Source of the DNA: Planctomycetota bacterium
GTDB taxonomy: Bacteria; Planctomycetota; UBA1135
NCBI GenBank assembly: GCA_024229395.1
Contig: JAAESM010000027.1
Coordinates: forward strand, 124,001 to 188,000
Direction of reading: 5' to 3'
Length of the DNA stretch: 64,000 nt
A program made the position numbers and the translations under genes. Positions 8,287-17,283 of the stretch are shown here, piece after piece (within the stretch, counting starts at the first letter, position 1; the number at the start of each line of letters is the position of its first letter). The notes below the pieces were generated by a model. That model saw only the letters and a list, made by a program, of their open reading frames with translations. It was not told where the DNA came from and did no database searches.

Positions 8287-8496
8287 ATGTCTGATCAAGA
8301 AATTCTCGTCGTACAGTCCAAGATTAAAGCTTACATCAAGTCCAAGTCCGGTATGTCCACCTCGGGCGCTGTGGCAGGCCAGCTTTCCGATTTGATTCGT
8401 CAAATGTGTGACGACGCCATTGCCACGGCCGAGAAGGCCAAGCGCAAGACTGTCATGGATCGAGACTTCAGCTGCGGTGGCGGCGGCGAAGGCTAA
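8287..8496 (+). CDS. histone-fold DNA-binding protein (bacterial histone-like)
   Basis: A 69-residue protein. The frame is open further upstream, but the ATG at 8287 begins the conserved part and follows a purine-rich stretch (CCGGAGAAACAC). LVVQSKIKAYIKSKSGMSTSGAVAGQLSDLIRQMCDDAIATAEKAKRKTVMDRDF (residues 7-61) follows the plan of a single histone fold: a short helix, a long central helix, then the signature RKTV-x-x-x-D (residues 53-60), which equals the RKTI-x-x-x-D loop of archaeal histones. It would dimerise and bind DNA non-specifically. It ends in a Gly-rich tail, unlike the basic tails of many histones. The stop codon lies inside a GCTAAA repeat that encodes Ala-Lys in another frame. 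It is probably transcribed alone. Confidence 0.72.
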   Translation: MSDQEILVVQSKIKAYIKSKSGMSTSGAVAGQLSDLIRQMCDDAIATAEKAKRKTVMDRDFSCGGGGEG

Positions 8497-8520
8497 AGCT
8501 AAAGCTAAAGCTAAAGCTAA
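8492..8520 (+). repeat. GCTAAA hexamer tandem repeat over the histone-gene stop codon
   Basis: Nearly five copies of GCTAAA run from 8492 to 8520. In the frame of the histone-fold gene each unit contributes a TAA stop, giving five stops in a row. In the +1 frame the stretch encodes alternating Ala and Lys, preceded by an Ala-rich run and ending at TGA 8531-8533. Such repeats are prone to slippage. Confidence 0.85.
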
Positions 8521-8545
8521 TCACGACGGCTGACGGCATCCAAGC

Positions 8546-9568
8546 ATGAGACCGCTCCTTATCGCGCTCCTATGTGCGGGAGCAACGCTCGCGTCCTGCA
8601 CCCAGGTGCCGTCAGCTGTCGTTAACACTGCTGAAATCCAATCTAAGCCCTCACTGCGAGGGTTATCCCGTGTAGACGCGCAACATGCGTGGGTCTCCGG
8701 TAGCGGCGGTTCTGTCGCCCGTAGTGCAGACGGCGGCCTCAGCTGGGAACTAGTCCCGCCTGACGACACCGCCGAGTTGGATTTCCGAGATATCCATGCC
8801 TTCAGTTGGGACGAGGCCGTCCTGATGAGCGCCGGTGAGGGCACAGCCTCCAATCTCCTGCGTACTGAAGATGGTGGCCAGAGCTGGCAGCTGATCGTCA
8901 CCAACAGTGCCCCCAAGGGTTTCTGGGATGGCATCGCCTTCTGGGATGAGCACCGCGGGTTGTTGGTCGGAGACCCCGTCGACGGGCGACTCACCGTCAT
9001 GTACACCACCGACGGCGGTCGAAGCTGGGATACCTTGGCGTCGCGATCTGCACCGCAGTCGATCGAAGGTGAGTTCGCCTTCGCCGCCAGCGGCACCTCT
9101 GTTGCTCTACAACCGGGCGGCTTGGCTTGGATCGCTACCGGTGGAACCCGGGCCAAGGTCTATCGCAGCAGCGATTTCGGCCAAAGCTGGCAGACCATCG
9201 ATACTCCGATCGCTGCCGCTAGCGCCGGCGCCGGCATCTTCTCGATCGCCTTCAGCAACCGCTTCCATGGTGTGATCGTCGGCGGCGACTATCTCGCTCC
9301 AGAGAAGCGCCACAACATTGCCGCCTACACCACCGACGGCGGCCTTAGCTGGACTGCCGCAGAAGAAGGCTTTGAGCCAGGTGGTTATCGCTCAGGTCTC
9401 ACCTGGTGCAATAGGCTCATGTCGTGGATTGCCGTCGGCCCTGACGGCGCCGATTATTCCCGTGATGGCCAACGCTGGCATGCCCTGGAAACCCCAGGAT
9501 TCCATTCTGTAGATCAAGGATGGGCCAGTGGTGGGAGTGGCCGCGTGGGCCGCGTGCTTAACGATTAA
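8546..9568 (+). CDS. YCF48/BNR-repeat beta-propeller lipoprotein
   Basis: A 340-residue protein with a lipoprotein signal (lipobox LASC). It carries repeated D-G-G-x-S-W motifs: SADGGLSWELV, TEDGGQSWQLI, TTDGGRSWDTL, a variant SSDFGQSWQTI and TTDGGLSWTAA. These are Asp-box (BNR) turns of a six- or seven-bladed beta-propeller, as in YCF48/Hcf136-like photosystem assembly factors and sialidase-like proteins. No sialidase catalytic arginine triad is apparent, so a binding or assembly role is likelier than hydrolysis. It follows the histone-fold gene on the same strand after 49 bases and converges with the transporter gene. Confidence 0.82.
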   Translation: MRPLLIALLCAGATLASCTQVPSAVVNTAEIQSKPSLRGLSRVDAQHAWVSGSGGSVARSADGGLSWELVPPDDTAELDFRDIHAFSWDEAVLMSAGEGTASNLLRTEDGGQSWQLIVTNSAPKGFWDGIAFWDEHRGLLVGDPVDGRLTVMYTTDGGRSWDTLASRSAPQSIEGEFAFAASGTSVALQPGGLAWIATGGTRAKVYRSSDFGQSWQTIDTPIAAASAGAGIFSIAFSNRFHGVIVGGDYLAPEKRHNIAAYTTDGGLSWTAAEEGFEPGGYRSGLTWCNRLMSWIAVGPDGADYSRDGQRWHALETPGFHSVDQGWASGGSGRVGRVLND

Positions 9569-9579
9569 GCACAGCTGCC

Positions 9580-10917
9580 CTAGTCTTCACCGGCCGGCTG
9601 CTCATTCGCTTGATCCCCAACTTGAGAAGCGCTGGCGCTTTCCGACGTGGCTTCCGACTTGTCTTTGGTGTGCTGGAAACCGCGCCCCAATCGATAACCG
9701 CTCAGCGCCCACAGACCAGCGAAAGGAACCACCGTATAGGCCAAGCCCGACGAGCTGAGGCCACGCTCGAAGAAGTCGTACATCCAACTGACCGCGCTAT
9801 CGCCACCGCGATAAACCACCGTGTCGATAAAGGATTTGGATTTGTATTTCTGCTCTAACGGGACGACCGTGAACAACACCTCACGTGCCGGTTTCGCCAA
9901 GGCGTAGTTGCCGGCGCGTCGCAAGATGTCGGCGATGGCGATGGTGGTCAACGAGGTCATTGCACCCAGCGCACCAAATGCGAACATGGTTGCAACCGGC
10001 AAGATCATCAAGGTGAAGCCGACGCCGCGGCGTTGCAGCAGTTGCCCGGTCACGAAGAACTGCAACAACAGGGTCAGCGTGTTGGAGGCGATTTCGATGT
10101 TCGCGAAGAAGGCGATGCGGTCATCACGTACTTCGAAGTGCTGATAAGCGAACTCGGCTTTCAAGCGATAAAGGAATCCGCCACTAACCAGGAACAACAG
10201 CAGGTATAGGCATATTTGACGTAGATAAGGCGATCGCCAGATTGTGCGCGCACCATCCCAGATGCGTCCGCCGAGTGCGATTTGTGCAGCATGGTCGAAG
10301 CGGCGGTCAAAGGCGTTGTCAAGATGGCGGAAGCACCACAGCGCAACTTCCAATAACACCATGGAGATGATCAATAGGTTTGCGGCGCCAAACCACTCGA
10401 CCAAAACGCGCACCAACAACGGTCCACAGATCGCCCCAAGGGTGGCGCCCATCATCACGCGCCCGAACAGGCGTCGGCCTTGGTCACTGCGGAAGAAGTC
10501 TGCCAGGAAGGACCAGAACAGACTTAGTGCGAACAGATTGAAGACGCTGACCCAGACGTAGAAGATGTAGTCGAGCGATGTTCGCGCGCTGGTTTCACCG
10601 GTGAGTTGCAACTGCAACGCATAGAACACCACCAAGTTGACCAAGAAGAAGCGGTAAACCACCGGCACCAACTTACGCCGCGTGTAGCGTGAACTTGCCC
10701 AGCCGAATAAAGGTACGGCAGCCAACATGACCAGAAAGGTGCCGGACCACAGCATGCTGATGGCGTCGCGATGGTGCGAGGCAACTTCATCGCGGAGTGG
10801 TTTCAGCAGCGAATATGCCGTCATCAACACGAATGCAAAAAGCATCGAAATCACCAGATGGCGATTCTCTTGGCGACTCTCGGCGCTGGTGTCGGGGGCG
10901 GGGGATTGCTCGGTCAT
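9580..10917 (-). CDS. MFS-type transporter of the NTT (ATP:ADP antiporter-like) family
   Basis: A 445-residue integral membrane protein with about 10-12 hydrophobic segments. Residues about 25-50 (ISMLFAFVLMTAYSLLKPLRDEVA) match the first helix and the LLKPxRD motif of nucleotide transporter (NTT/TLC) proteins and their free-living relatives. Near the C-terminus, EQKYKSKSFIDTVVYRGGD also fits that family. The C-terminal 45 residues are a polar tail. NTTs of intracellular bacteria exchange ATP for ADP. In free-living planctomycetes the substrate of such homologues is not established, so none is assigned. It is divergent from the Tat-epimerase gene. Confidence 0.78.
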   Translation of the reverse strand: MTEQSPAPDTSAESRQENRHLVISMLFAFVLMTAYSLLKPLRDEVASHHRDAISMLWSGTFLVMLAAVPLFGWASSRYTRRKLVPVVYRFFLVNLVVFYALQLQLTGETSARTSLDYIFYVWVSVFNLFALSLFWSFLADFFRSDQGRRLFGRVMMGATLGAICGPLLVRVLVEWFGAANLLIISMVLLEVALWCFRHLDNAFDRRFDHAAQIALGGRIWDGARTIWRSPYLRQICLYLLLFLVSGGFLYRLKAEFAYQHFEVRDDRIAFFANIEIASNTLTLLLQFFVTGQLLQRRGVGFTLMILPVATMFAFGALGAMTSLTTIAIADILRRAGNYALAKPAREVLFTVVPLEQKYKSKSFIDTVVYRGGDSAVSWMYDFFERGLSSSGLAYTVVPFAGLWALSGYRLGRGFQHTKDKSEATSESASASQVGDQANEQPAGED

Positions 10918-10970
10918 TTCTGAAAACTAGGCCTATGCTTTCGATGGCGGAGCGTAGAGGATAGGCCATC

Positions 10971-12098
10971 ATGGATTACTCACGACGCAGATTTCTCCAA
11001 ACCGCTGCTGCAGGAAGCGCGGCCGCCATCGGCACCAACTTGGCTCACGGTGTTGCTTCCCGTACGGCAGCTGACCTCATTTCGCAGGACGGTAAGGGCA
11101 AGAAACTGCTGATTTTGGGCGGAACTCGCTTTTTAGGCCCACATCTGGTCGACACTGCGTTGAGCCATGGCTGGGAGGTCACGCTGTTCAATCGCGGTAA
11201 ATCCGCTCCTGAAATGTTCGGCGACCTCGAGACCCTGATCGGCGACCGCAAAGACAACCTCACGGCTTTGGAAGACCGCAAATGGGATGTCGTCATTGAT
11301 ACATCCGGTTATGTGCCGGCTCACGTGAAGGCGTCGGCAGAGCTGCTGGCCGAAAATGTTGGCCACTATGTGTTTATCTCCACGGTGTCGGTTTATGACG
11401 ATAAGGAAGGCAAGCCACTGGATGAAGAGTTTCCAGTCGGCACACTTGAGGACGAGACGGTCGAAGAGGTTACGGGTGAGACTTATGGTCCGCTGAAGGC
11501 CCTGTGTGAACAGGCCGCCGAAGCCGCCATGCCTGGTCGCGTCACCGTGGTTCGTCCTGGCTTGATCGTGGGTCCATTAGATAACAGCGGTCGCTTCACT
11601 TACTGGCCGTGGCGCGTGGCGAAGGGTGGTGAGATTCTCGCTCCTGGCGATCCTGAAGCATCGATTGAGTTCATCGACGTCCGTGATCTCTCCGACTTCA
11701 CCTTCAAGACCATTCATGATTCCACCTTCGGTATTTTCAATGCCAACGGTCCAGGAATCGGTTGCTCCATGCAGGAGCTGCTGCACGGTTGCAAGATGGT
11801 GCTTGGCGCCGACGCAAAGTTCACATGGATCCCTGATAAGTTCCTCTTGGATGCGGAAGTCGGGCCATGGATGGAAGTGCCCTTGTGGATTCCTTCGGAA
11901 TATCCCAACGGCCGTACCGTAATCGCCAAGGCCATCAAGGCTGGTCTGACTCACCGCCCCCCCGGCGAGACCATTCGCGATACCTACAAGTGGTCGATGA
12001 CGGCGCTGGATAATCCACGCACTCTTGGCCGTAGTCTGCAGGCGGAAAAGGAAATCAAGGTGCTTGAGATGTGGCATAACCAGCCTGCGTCCGAGTAG
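10971..12098 (+). CDS. Tat-exported NAD-dependent epimerase/dehydratase (extended SDR)
   Basis: A 375-residue protein. The N-terminus has a twin-arginine signal (RRRFLQ at 5-10, then an Ala-rich segment). A Rossmann fold follows: KKLLILGGTRFLGPHLVDTAL (about 45-65) with a glycine-rich nucleotide loop, FISTVSVYDD and the catalytic Tyr-x-x-x-Lys as YGPLK. An SDR reductase exported through Tat implies export with bound cofactor, known for a few oxidoreductases and common among planctomycete Tat proteins. The substrate is unknown. The nitroreductase gene follows 11 bases later, suggesting an operon of two nucleotide-cofactor enzymes. Confidence 0.82.
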   Translation: MDYSRRRFLQTAAAGSAAAIGTNLAHGVASRTAADLISQDGKGKKLLILGGTRFLGPHLVDTALSHGWEVTLFNRGKSAPEMFGDLETLIGDRKDNLTALEDRKWDVVIDTSGYVPAHVKASAELLAENVGHYVFISTVSVYDDKEGKPLDEEFPVGTLEDETVEEVTGETYGPLKALCEQAAEAAMPGRVTVVRPGLIVGPLDNSGRFTYWPWRVAKGGEILAPGDPEASIEFIDVRDLSDFTFKTIHDSTFGIFNANGPGIGCSMQELLHGCKMVLGADAKFTWIPDKFLLDAEVGPWMEVPLWIPSEYPNGRTVIAKAIKAGLTHRPPGETIRDTYKWSMTALDNPRTLGRSLQAEKEIKVLEMWHNQPASE

Positions 12099-12109
12099 GA
12101 TTCGCGGCA

Positions 12110-12745
12110 ATGGAAACCCTCGACACCATCCGCGCACGCCGTTCCGTCAAGCACTACGATTCCGAGCATCGCTTGACTGAGAGTGAATTACGGCACTTGC
12201 TGAACCATTCCGTGCTGGCGCCTTCGTCGTTCAACATGCAGAACTGGCACTTCGTCGTGGTCACCGATCGCGCTGTGCAGGAACAGATCTGCGCTGCAGG
12301 TTGGAACCAAGGGCAGCTACGTGATGCATCTGCCACCATCGTGATGTGCGGCAACCTGAAGGGTTGGCAGAACACCGAGCGATACTTGCGCAAGGCACCG
12401 GAAGATGTCCAGAAGATGTTCGGCGGCATGGTGCCTGGTCTCTACGCGGAGAACCAACAGCTCGAGCGCGATGAAGCTGTTCGTTCGGTTGGCTTGGTTG
12501 GCATGAACTTGATGCTAGTCGCCAAGGACATGGGCTATGACACTTGCCCAATGATCGGTTACGACGCCAACAAGGTCGCTGAGATCGTCGGCTTACCGGA
12601 AGAGGTACCGCCGTTAATGATCATCACCGTGGGGGTGGCCAAAGAGCCAGCGCGCCCGCGTATGGGATTGCTAGATCTTGAAGAAGTCGTTTCGATCGAT
12701 CGCTACGGCAACAACAGCCTGACCGGCGAAGTCGACGACAGCTAA
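12110..12745 (+). CDS. nitroreductase family FMN-dependent oxidoreductase
   Basis: A 211-residue protein with the nitroreductase plan: IRARRSVKHYD near the start (FMN phosphate-binding Arg pair), APSSFNMQNWHFVVV at about 36-50, and the late GYDTCPMIGYDANKVAEIVGLPEEVPPLMIITVGVA, which includes the GxxP-like FMN/NAD(P)H segment. Members use FMN to reduce nitroaromatics, quinones or flavins. No specific substrate can be deduced. It lies just downstream of the Tat-epimerase gene and converges with the thioredoxin-like gene. Confidence 0.88.
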   Translation: METLDTIRARRSVKHYDSEHRLTESELRHLLNHSVLAPSSFNMQNWHFVVVTDRAVQEQICAAGWNQGQLRDASATIVMCGNLKGWQNTERYLRKAPEDVQKMFGGMVPGLYAENQQLERDEAVRSVGLVGMNLMLVAKDMGYDTCPMIGYDANKVAEIVGLPEEVPPLMIITVGVAKEPARPRMGLLDLEEVVSIDRYGNNSLTGEVDDS

Positions 12746-12794
12746 GTCGCGTAAGCCTCCGACAGTTGGCGCCTCCCCTTAGTGGTTGGCGCTC

Positions 12795-13274
12795 TTAAGT
12801 ATCGGCGCTGAGCATGGCGCGGGCGTCGGCAAGGTTGTCCGCGACCACTTCACCACCAGGCGCCACAAGATAAACTTCTGGCACGAAGAACACGTTGTAG
12901 TTGCTGAAGTCCTGGCCACTGCGTGTCTTGATTGGGTAGTTCACGCCGTGTGTGCCTGCGAACAGGTGCGCCTCGACATCGGTGCCCTGCATGATGCCGA
13001 GCACGGTGAACTTCTCACTGCCGAAATCCTTCTGCAACTGCACAAGGTCCGGCACATCGCTGATGCAAGGGCCTCAGTTCGGGCCGAAGAAGGCGAGCAG
13101 CTTCCAACTCTCAGTAGAGGCGGCGGCTGTACTGGAAACATCATTGCTGCCAATGATCTCCGCCTCAATCAGCGGGGGAGCCAGTTTGCCCTGCATAGAG
13201 CTGCAGGCTTGCAGGCCGAGCCAGGCGGCGATGGCCATGAAGGCCCATGGAAGGATGCGCAGAATCCTGTTCAT
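12795..13274 (-). CDS. thioredoxin-like lipoprotein, probable selenoprotein (UGPC) with internal TGA
   Basis: Read through an in-frame TGA at 13074-13076, this gives 159 residues. They are a lipoprotein signal (ATG at 13272-13274; lipobox LQAC, Cys24), a linker, then a TlpA/AhpC-type thioredoxin fold with SWKLLAFFGPN, position 67 as TGA, GPC, SDVPDLVQLQKDFG, KFTVLGI, then FFVPEVYLVAPGGEVV with the cis-Pro loop. TGA occupies the first Cys of CGPC, giving UGPC. The frame is otherwise unbroken and both halves are needed for one domain. A nonsense mutation is the alternative. Standard annotation would call two fragments. The product would be a membrane-tethered periplasmic thiol/selenol oxidoreductase. 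The gene is divergent from the hybrid kinase. Confidence 0.75.
13046..13073 (-). promoter_or_regulatory. possible SECIS-like stem after the TGA of the thioredoxin-like gene
   Basis: Directly after the TGA on the minus strand, GGCCC can pair with GGACC (one C-A mismatch). Inside it GCAT pairs with GTGC, leaving loop CAGCGAT. The structure is imperfect and its apical loop lies 11-18 bases after TGA, slightly short for a typical bacterial SECIS. It is weaker than the hairpin in the DUF3179 gene. Confidence 0.3.
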
Positions 13275-13445
13275 GCCGCGTATTTTCCCAGTTCCATGGG
13301 CTTTTGGCCAGTTATTAAGGAGTTCTTGGTGGTTTGCCGATAGAGGAGCGTGCTGATTCTCACGGACCAGCACCATTGTGGCCCGAACCTCAAACCACGA
13401 TCACTCCGTGACTCCCTCCGCCATTTGTCAGCCCCCGGTGTACCC

Positions 13446-13451
13446 AGGAGG
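13446..13451 (+). promoter_or_regulatory. strong Shine-Dalgarno site of the hybrid kinase gene
   Basis: AGGAGG lies six bases before ATG 13458. It decides this start over the longer open frame reaching back to 13350. It is one of few consensus sites in the window, where most genes lack a clear Shine-Dalgarno. Confidence 0.8.
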
Positions 13452-13457
13452 CACAAC

Positions 13458-16334
13458 ATGATTCGCCTCTGGGATACCTCGAGCCTGGTAGCCAAGACCG
13501 CCCTATGGGCGAGTGTTTTGGTGGTCGGTACTGCGGCAATCTCGTGGATGGAATGGAATCAGGTGCGTAGTCGCATGGGTCCGCTTCACGCGGCTGAGAT
13601 GAGCGGCGTTTATGCAGAAGTGTGGTCGAAGCACGAGCATGAATGGGAGCAACTAGCCACGGAGTTGGCCGACGAACTCGTTGCCCAGCCTGGCGTGGTC
13701 GATGCCATCGAATATGGCGACGTTGAAGCGCTACGACTTGCCACCGATCGCTTGTTCACACAACAAGCCAGTCGTGCATCCGCACAACGTTTCACTTTCA
13801 TTGCCGCCAACGGCAACCAGCTCTTATCCTTCCATAAGGATGCGGACAATGTGCAGGCTGACACCAGCACCACACAATACTCCGTCAGGAATGACCATGA
13901 TCTGAGCCAGATTCACAGTCGTCAGATCCAAGCCGACAACAATGGCATCCCAGTCTTGTTGACGCCGGTGGAAAGCGACCACGCACGGATCGTCGGCTGG
14001 ACGGCGCTCGCACCTTCACCCGAGCAGCTGATCGCGGATTTCCAGACGCACATCGCTGGAGCTCCGGTCGTGATCGAGACCGCCAGTGGCGAGACGGTGG
14101 CTACATCGGCGGCATACATGACGCGCTTCAAGGCGCTGCAGGATTCCGCGAACACCGATGGATTAGACCCCACCACCGGCGGTTATTCGCGAATCTATAA
14201 CTTCGCAACCCCGACTGGCCTAGGTCTCCATATCCTCAGCGACCGCACCATGGAGGTGCATGCCGAGATGGCGTCGGTGAGGTCATCGGTAATCACGGTG
14301 CTGATCTTCAGTTCCTTGGCCTTGAGCTTAGGACTGTTCAGCATTGGCTTGCGTTTGGCTCATGTTCGGCGACTCGCTGCAGCCATGGATAACTTCGTCC
14401 ATCATGGTCAGCATAGTTCGGAATTGAAGGTCGAAGGCACCGACGAAGTCTCGGTGTTGGCGCGGTCTTTCCAGCGCATGCAGTTGAAGATCAGGTCGCA
14501 GATCGGTGCGCTCGAAGAAGCAACTGAGACATCTAAGCAGGCAAGTCGTGCGAAGAGTGAGTTCCTTGCCAACATGAGCCATGAGGTCCGCACGCCGATG
14601 AACGGCGTGATCGGCATGAGTGAGTTGTTGTGCCAGACCGAACTCAATGATGAGCAACGTGACTTCTCCGAGACCATCTTGCGTTCCGGACAAGCACTGT
14701 TGGTCATCATCAATGACATCCTCGACTTCTCCAAGATCGAGGCCGGCAAGGTCGAGCTGGAACGCATTCCGTTCGCCTTGCATGAAATCGTCGAAGATGC
14801 TGCAGGTTCGCTTGCTGCCAATGCCTCCGACAAGAACACCGAACTTCTGGTGGACATCGCCTCCGAGCATCGTGGCCGCGTCTTGGGTGACCCCGGACGT
14901 CTGCGCCAGGTCTTGTCGAACCTCATCAGCAATGCCATCAAGTTCACCAGCGATGGTGAGGTCATGGTGGTCGTGCGCCCCGATGAGACCGGTCGCACCC
15001 GATTCGAAGTGCGCGATACCGGCATCGGAATCGCCGAAGACGCCATTTCGAAGCTGTTCACGGCATTTTCCCAAGCCGATGCCTCAACCACACGAAACTT
15101 CGGTGGCACTGGCTTGGGCTTGACCATCTCGCGTCAGCTATCCGAGTTGATGGGTGGTGAGATGGGAGTGGAGAGTGTGGAAGGGGAAGGCAGTACCTTC
15201 TGGTTCACGGTGATGCTCGAGGAGGTTGAAGAGACCGAAGAGCTCGCAGGTGGCCTGGAAAAACTGTCTGGCATGCGTGTATTGATCGTTGATGACAACA
15301 GTACCAACCGCAAGGTCTTGCGCAAGCAACTGGAGAGTGTCGGCGTCAGTGTGGTGGATGCGGAATCTGCGGCACAAGCTTGGCAGTCGTTAGAGGACAC
15401 GCATGACTTCGCCAAGAGCATCCAGCGCATCGTGCTGGACTATCAGATGCCGGAAGAAGACGGCCTGACTTTTGCGGCTCGCGTGCGCGAAGACTCACGC
15501 TTCAGCCAAATGAAGATGATCCTGCTGTCGTCGGTGTGTGACCGCAGTCAGTTCCCAGAGGATCATGTGCTATTGGTCGATGAAATCATGACCAAGCCGG
15601 CACGTCGTAGCCGTCTGTTCGAGGCACTTGCGGAACCACGCAAACTGGAAGCGCCGACCAAGATCGGGGAAGACAATGATGGTGACCTTGAAGCCATGCT
15701 GGCAGGCTTGGAGAACGCGCTGAATCAAGAAGCCGAACGCCGCGATGGCGATGGCAATGAGCAGATTCAGACCTCACCGGCGGAAGAGAGTCCGTCGGCG
15801 AAAAAAGATGCACCAGCCAGTGCAGCGCAACAAACAAAGGTGCCGGACCTGGTCGCCGACGCCCTCAAGGCCGTCGATGTTGATGTCAACGGGAATGCGC
15901 CGCGTGATGGCGGAATCGAAGATGACTTCGACATTCCGGCCACCAGCTTTAATCCGCTCGAAGGTGTGCGTATTTTACTCGCCGAAGACAACTTGGTGAA
16001 CCAGAAGGTTGCGCAGAAGATGCTGCAAAACCTAGGCTGCGACGTGAAGGTGGTACCGAACGGTGAAGAAGCCACTATCGCCGCCGCCGAGGAGGATTTC
16101 GATGTGGTCCTGATGGACTGCCAGATGCCCAAACTTGACGGATACGGCGCAACCAAGGCGATTCGCGAGCGTGAACAGGGCATGGGCCGGACTCCGGTGA
16201 TTGCGATGACCGCCAACGCGATGAAGGGCGATCGTGAGAAATGCATCGCCGCGGGCATGGATGATTACATCTCCAAGCCGGTGCGCCAGGATGTGCTGGC
16301 CGACGCATTGAAGCGCTGGATATTGCGCCCTTAA
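13458..16334 (+). CDS. hybrid sensor histidine kinase with two receiver domains
   Basis: A 958-residue protein. The start is fixed by AGGAGG at 13446-13451, six bases before ATG 13458. One membrane helix (about 10-28) is followed by an extracytoplasmic sensor of about 250 residues and a second helix (about 280-305). Then come HAMP, HisKA (phospho-His375 in [12 protein letters not shown]), HATPase ([12 protein letters not shown]), REC1 with Asp661 (IVLDYQMP) and REC2 with Asp887 (VLMDCQMP). An acidic, Ala/Gln-rich linker separates the receivers. No Hpt domain is present, so output needs a separate phosphotransfer protein. The layout resembles BarA/RcsC-type kinases. It ends 43 bases before a phosphonate-type transporter operon and may control it. 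Confidence 0.93.
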   Translation: MIRLWDTSSLVAKTALWASVLVVGTAAISWMEWNQVRSRMGPLHAAEMSGVYAEVWSKHEHEWEQLATELADELVAQPGVVDAIEYGDVEALRLATDRLFTQQASRASAQRFTFIAANGNQLLSFHKDADNVQADTSTTQYSVRNDHDLSQIHSRQIQADNNGIPVLLTPVESDHARIVGWTALAPSPEQLIADFQTHIAGAPVVIETASGETVATSAAYMTRFKALQDSANTDGLDPTTGGYSRIYNFATPTGLGLHILSDRTMEVHAEMASVRSSVITVLIFSSLALSLGLFSIGLRLAHVRRLAAAMDNFVHHGQHSSELKVEGTDEVSVLARSFQRMQLKIRSQIGALEEATETSKQASRAKSEFLANMSHEVRTPMNGVIGMSELLCQTELNDEQRDFSETILRSGQALLVIINDILDFSKIEAGKVELERIPFALHEIVEDAAGSLAANASDKNTELLVDIASEHRGRVLGDPGRLRQVLSNLISNAIKFTSDGEVMVVVRPDETGRTRFEVRDTGIGIAEDAISKLFTAFSQADASTTRNFGGTGLGLTISRQLSELMGGEMGVESVEGEGSTFWFTVMLEEVEETEELAGGLEKLSGMRVLIVDDNSTNRKVLRKQLESVGVSVVDAESAAQAWQSLEDTHDFAKSIQRIVLDYQMPEEDGLTFAARVREDSRFSQMKMILLSSVCDRSQFPEDHVLLVDEIMTKPARRSRLFEALAEPRKLEAPTKIGEDNDGDLEAMLAGLENALNQEAERRDGDGNEQIQTSPAEESPSAKKDAPASAAQQTKVPDLVADALKAVDVDVNGNAPRDGGIEDDFDIPATSFNPLEGVRILLAEDNLVNQKVAQKMLQNLGCDVKVVPNGEEATIAAAEEDFDVVLMDCQMPKLDGYGATKAIREREQGMGRTPVIAMTANAMKGDREKCIAAGMDDYISKPVRQDVLADALKRWILRP

Positions 16335-16356
16335 AGGGGGGCAGGTAGCCTACGGC

Positions 16357-16370
16357 TCGACTTCGGTCGA
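16357..16370 (+). other. small UUCG-loop hairpin between the kinase gene and phnD
   Basis: TCGAC and GTCGA pair around a TTCG tetraloop, a stable RNA hairpin, in the 43-base gap before phnD. There is no T-run after it, so it may be an RNA-stability or weak attenuator element rather than a terminator. Confidence 0.35.
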
Positions 16371-16377
16371 CTTAACC

Positions 16378-17283
16378 ATGAGGCTGAAAAACATCCCTTT
16401 CCTTCTGGCGGCGGCACTGCTTTCCAGCGCAACTGTCCTCCCATCCTGCAGCGGCGAAACTGCCGAGAATGGCAGTGATCCAGTGCTTCGATTTACTGCC
16501 ATTCCAGACAGTAACTCGACCGAGCTCGAGGCCAAGTACGAGGCCGTCGCTGACTATCTTTCCGCACAACTCGAAGTCGAAGTCGAGTACGTACCTACTG
16601 CTGATTACACGGCGTCGGTCGAGATGTTCAAGAACGACGACGTGCAACTCGCATGGTTCGGTGGCTTGAGCGGTGTGCAAGCACGTGCTGCTGTCGAAGG
16701 CTCGCGCGCGATCGCACAAGGCAAGGTCGACCCGACCTTCAAGTCCTACTTCGTCGCTAATGCCTCCACCGGTTTGGAGCGCCGCGACGATTTCCCAATG
16801 GAATTCGCTGACTTGAGCTTCACCTTCGGTTCGGCGCAGTCCACCTCCGGCCGCTTGATGCCAGAGAACTTCATCCGCCAGAACACCGGCAAGTCGCCAA
16901 AGGAGTTCTTCGGTGGCAAGGAGAACAACTTCTCCGGTTCGCATGACAAGACCGCGAAGGAAGTCGAAGCAGGCACCTTCCAGGCAGGCGCCTTGAACTA
17001 TGTCACTTACGACACCATGGTCAAGGATGGCAAGCTCGACCCAGAGAAGTGCCGCATCATCTGGGTCACCCCGACCTACGCCGACTACAACTGGACCGTG
17101 CACCCTTCGGTGAACGAGGCTTTCGGCGAAGGCTTTGCCGATAAGGTGCAAGCTGCATTGGTCAGCGTCACCGACCCTGCCTTGCTGAAGGCCATGAGCC
17201 GTGAAGAAGGCATCATCGCAGCCACCAACGAAGACTTCGCAGCGATCGCTGATGTGGCCAAGGACCTAGGTTTCCTCGATTGA
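16378..17283 (+). CDS. phnD: PhnD-like phosphate/phosphite/phosphonate ABC transporter binding lipoprotein
   Basis: A 301-residue lipoprotein (lipobox LPSC) with a PhnD/PtxB-type type 2 periplasmic-binding fold. FTAIPDSNSTELEAKYEAVADYLS is the typical opening. VQLAWFGGLSGVQARA follows, then the ligand-loop segment FGSAQSTSGRLMPENFI and GALNYVTYDTM. The family binds phosphonates, phosphite or related oxyanions. Residues alone do not tell which. It is the first gene of a four-gene transporter operon, and its TGA overlaps the TTG start of the ATPase gene. No C-P lyase, phosphonatase or phosphite dehydrogenase gene is in the window. Confidence 0.88.
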   Translation: MRLKNIPFLLAAALLSSATVLPSCSGETAENGSDPVLRFTAIPDSNSTELEAKYEAVADYLSAQLEVEVEYVPTADYTASVEMFKNDDVQLAWFGGLSGVQARAAVEGSRAIAQGKVDPTFKSYFVANASTGLERRDDFPMEFADLSFTFGSAQSTSGRLMPENFIRQNTGKSPKEFFGGKENNFSGSHDKTAKEVEAGTFQAGALNYVTYDTMVKDGKLDPEKCRIIWVTPTYADYNWTVHPSVNEAFGEGFADKVQAALVSVTDPALLKAMSREEGIIAATNEDFAAIADVAKDLGFLD

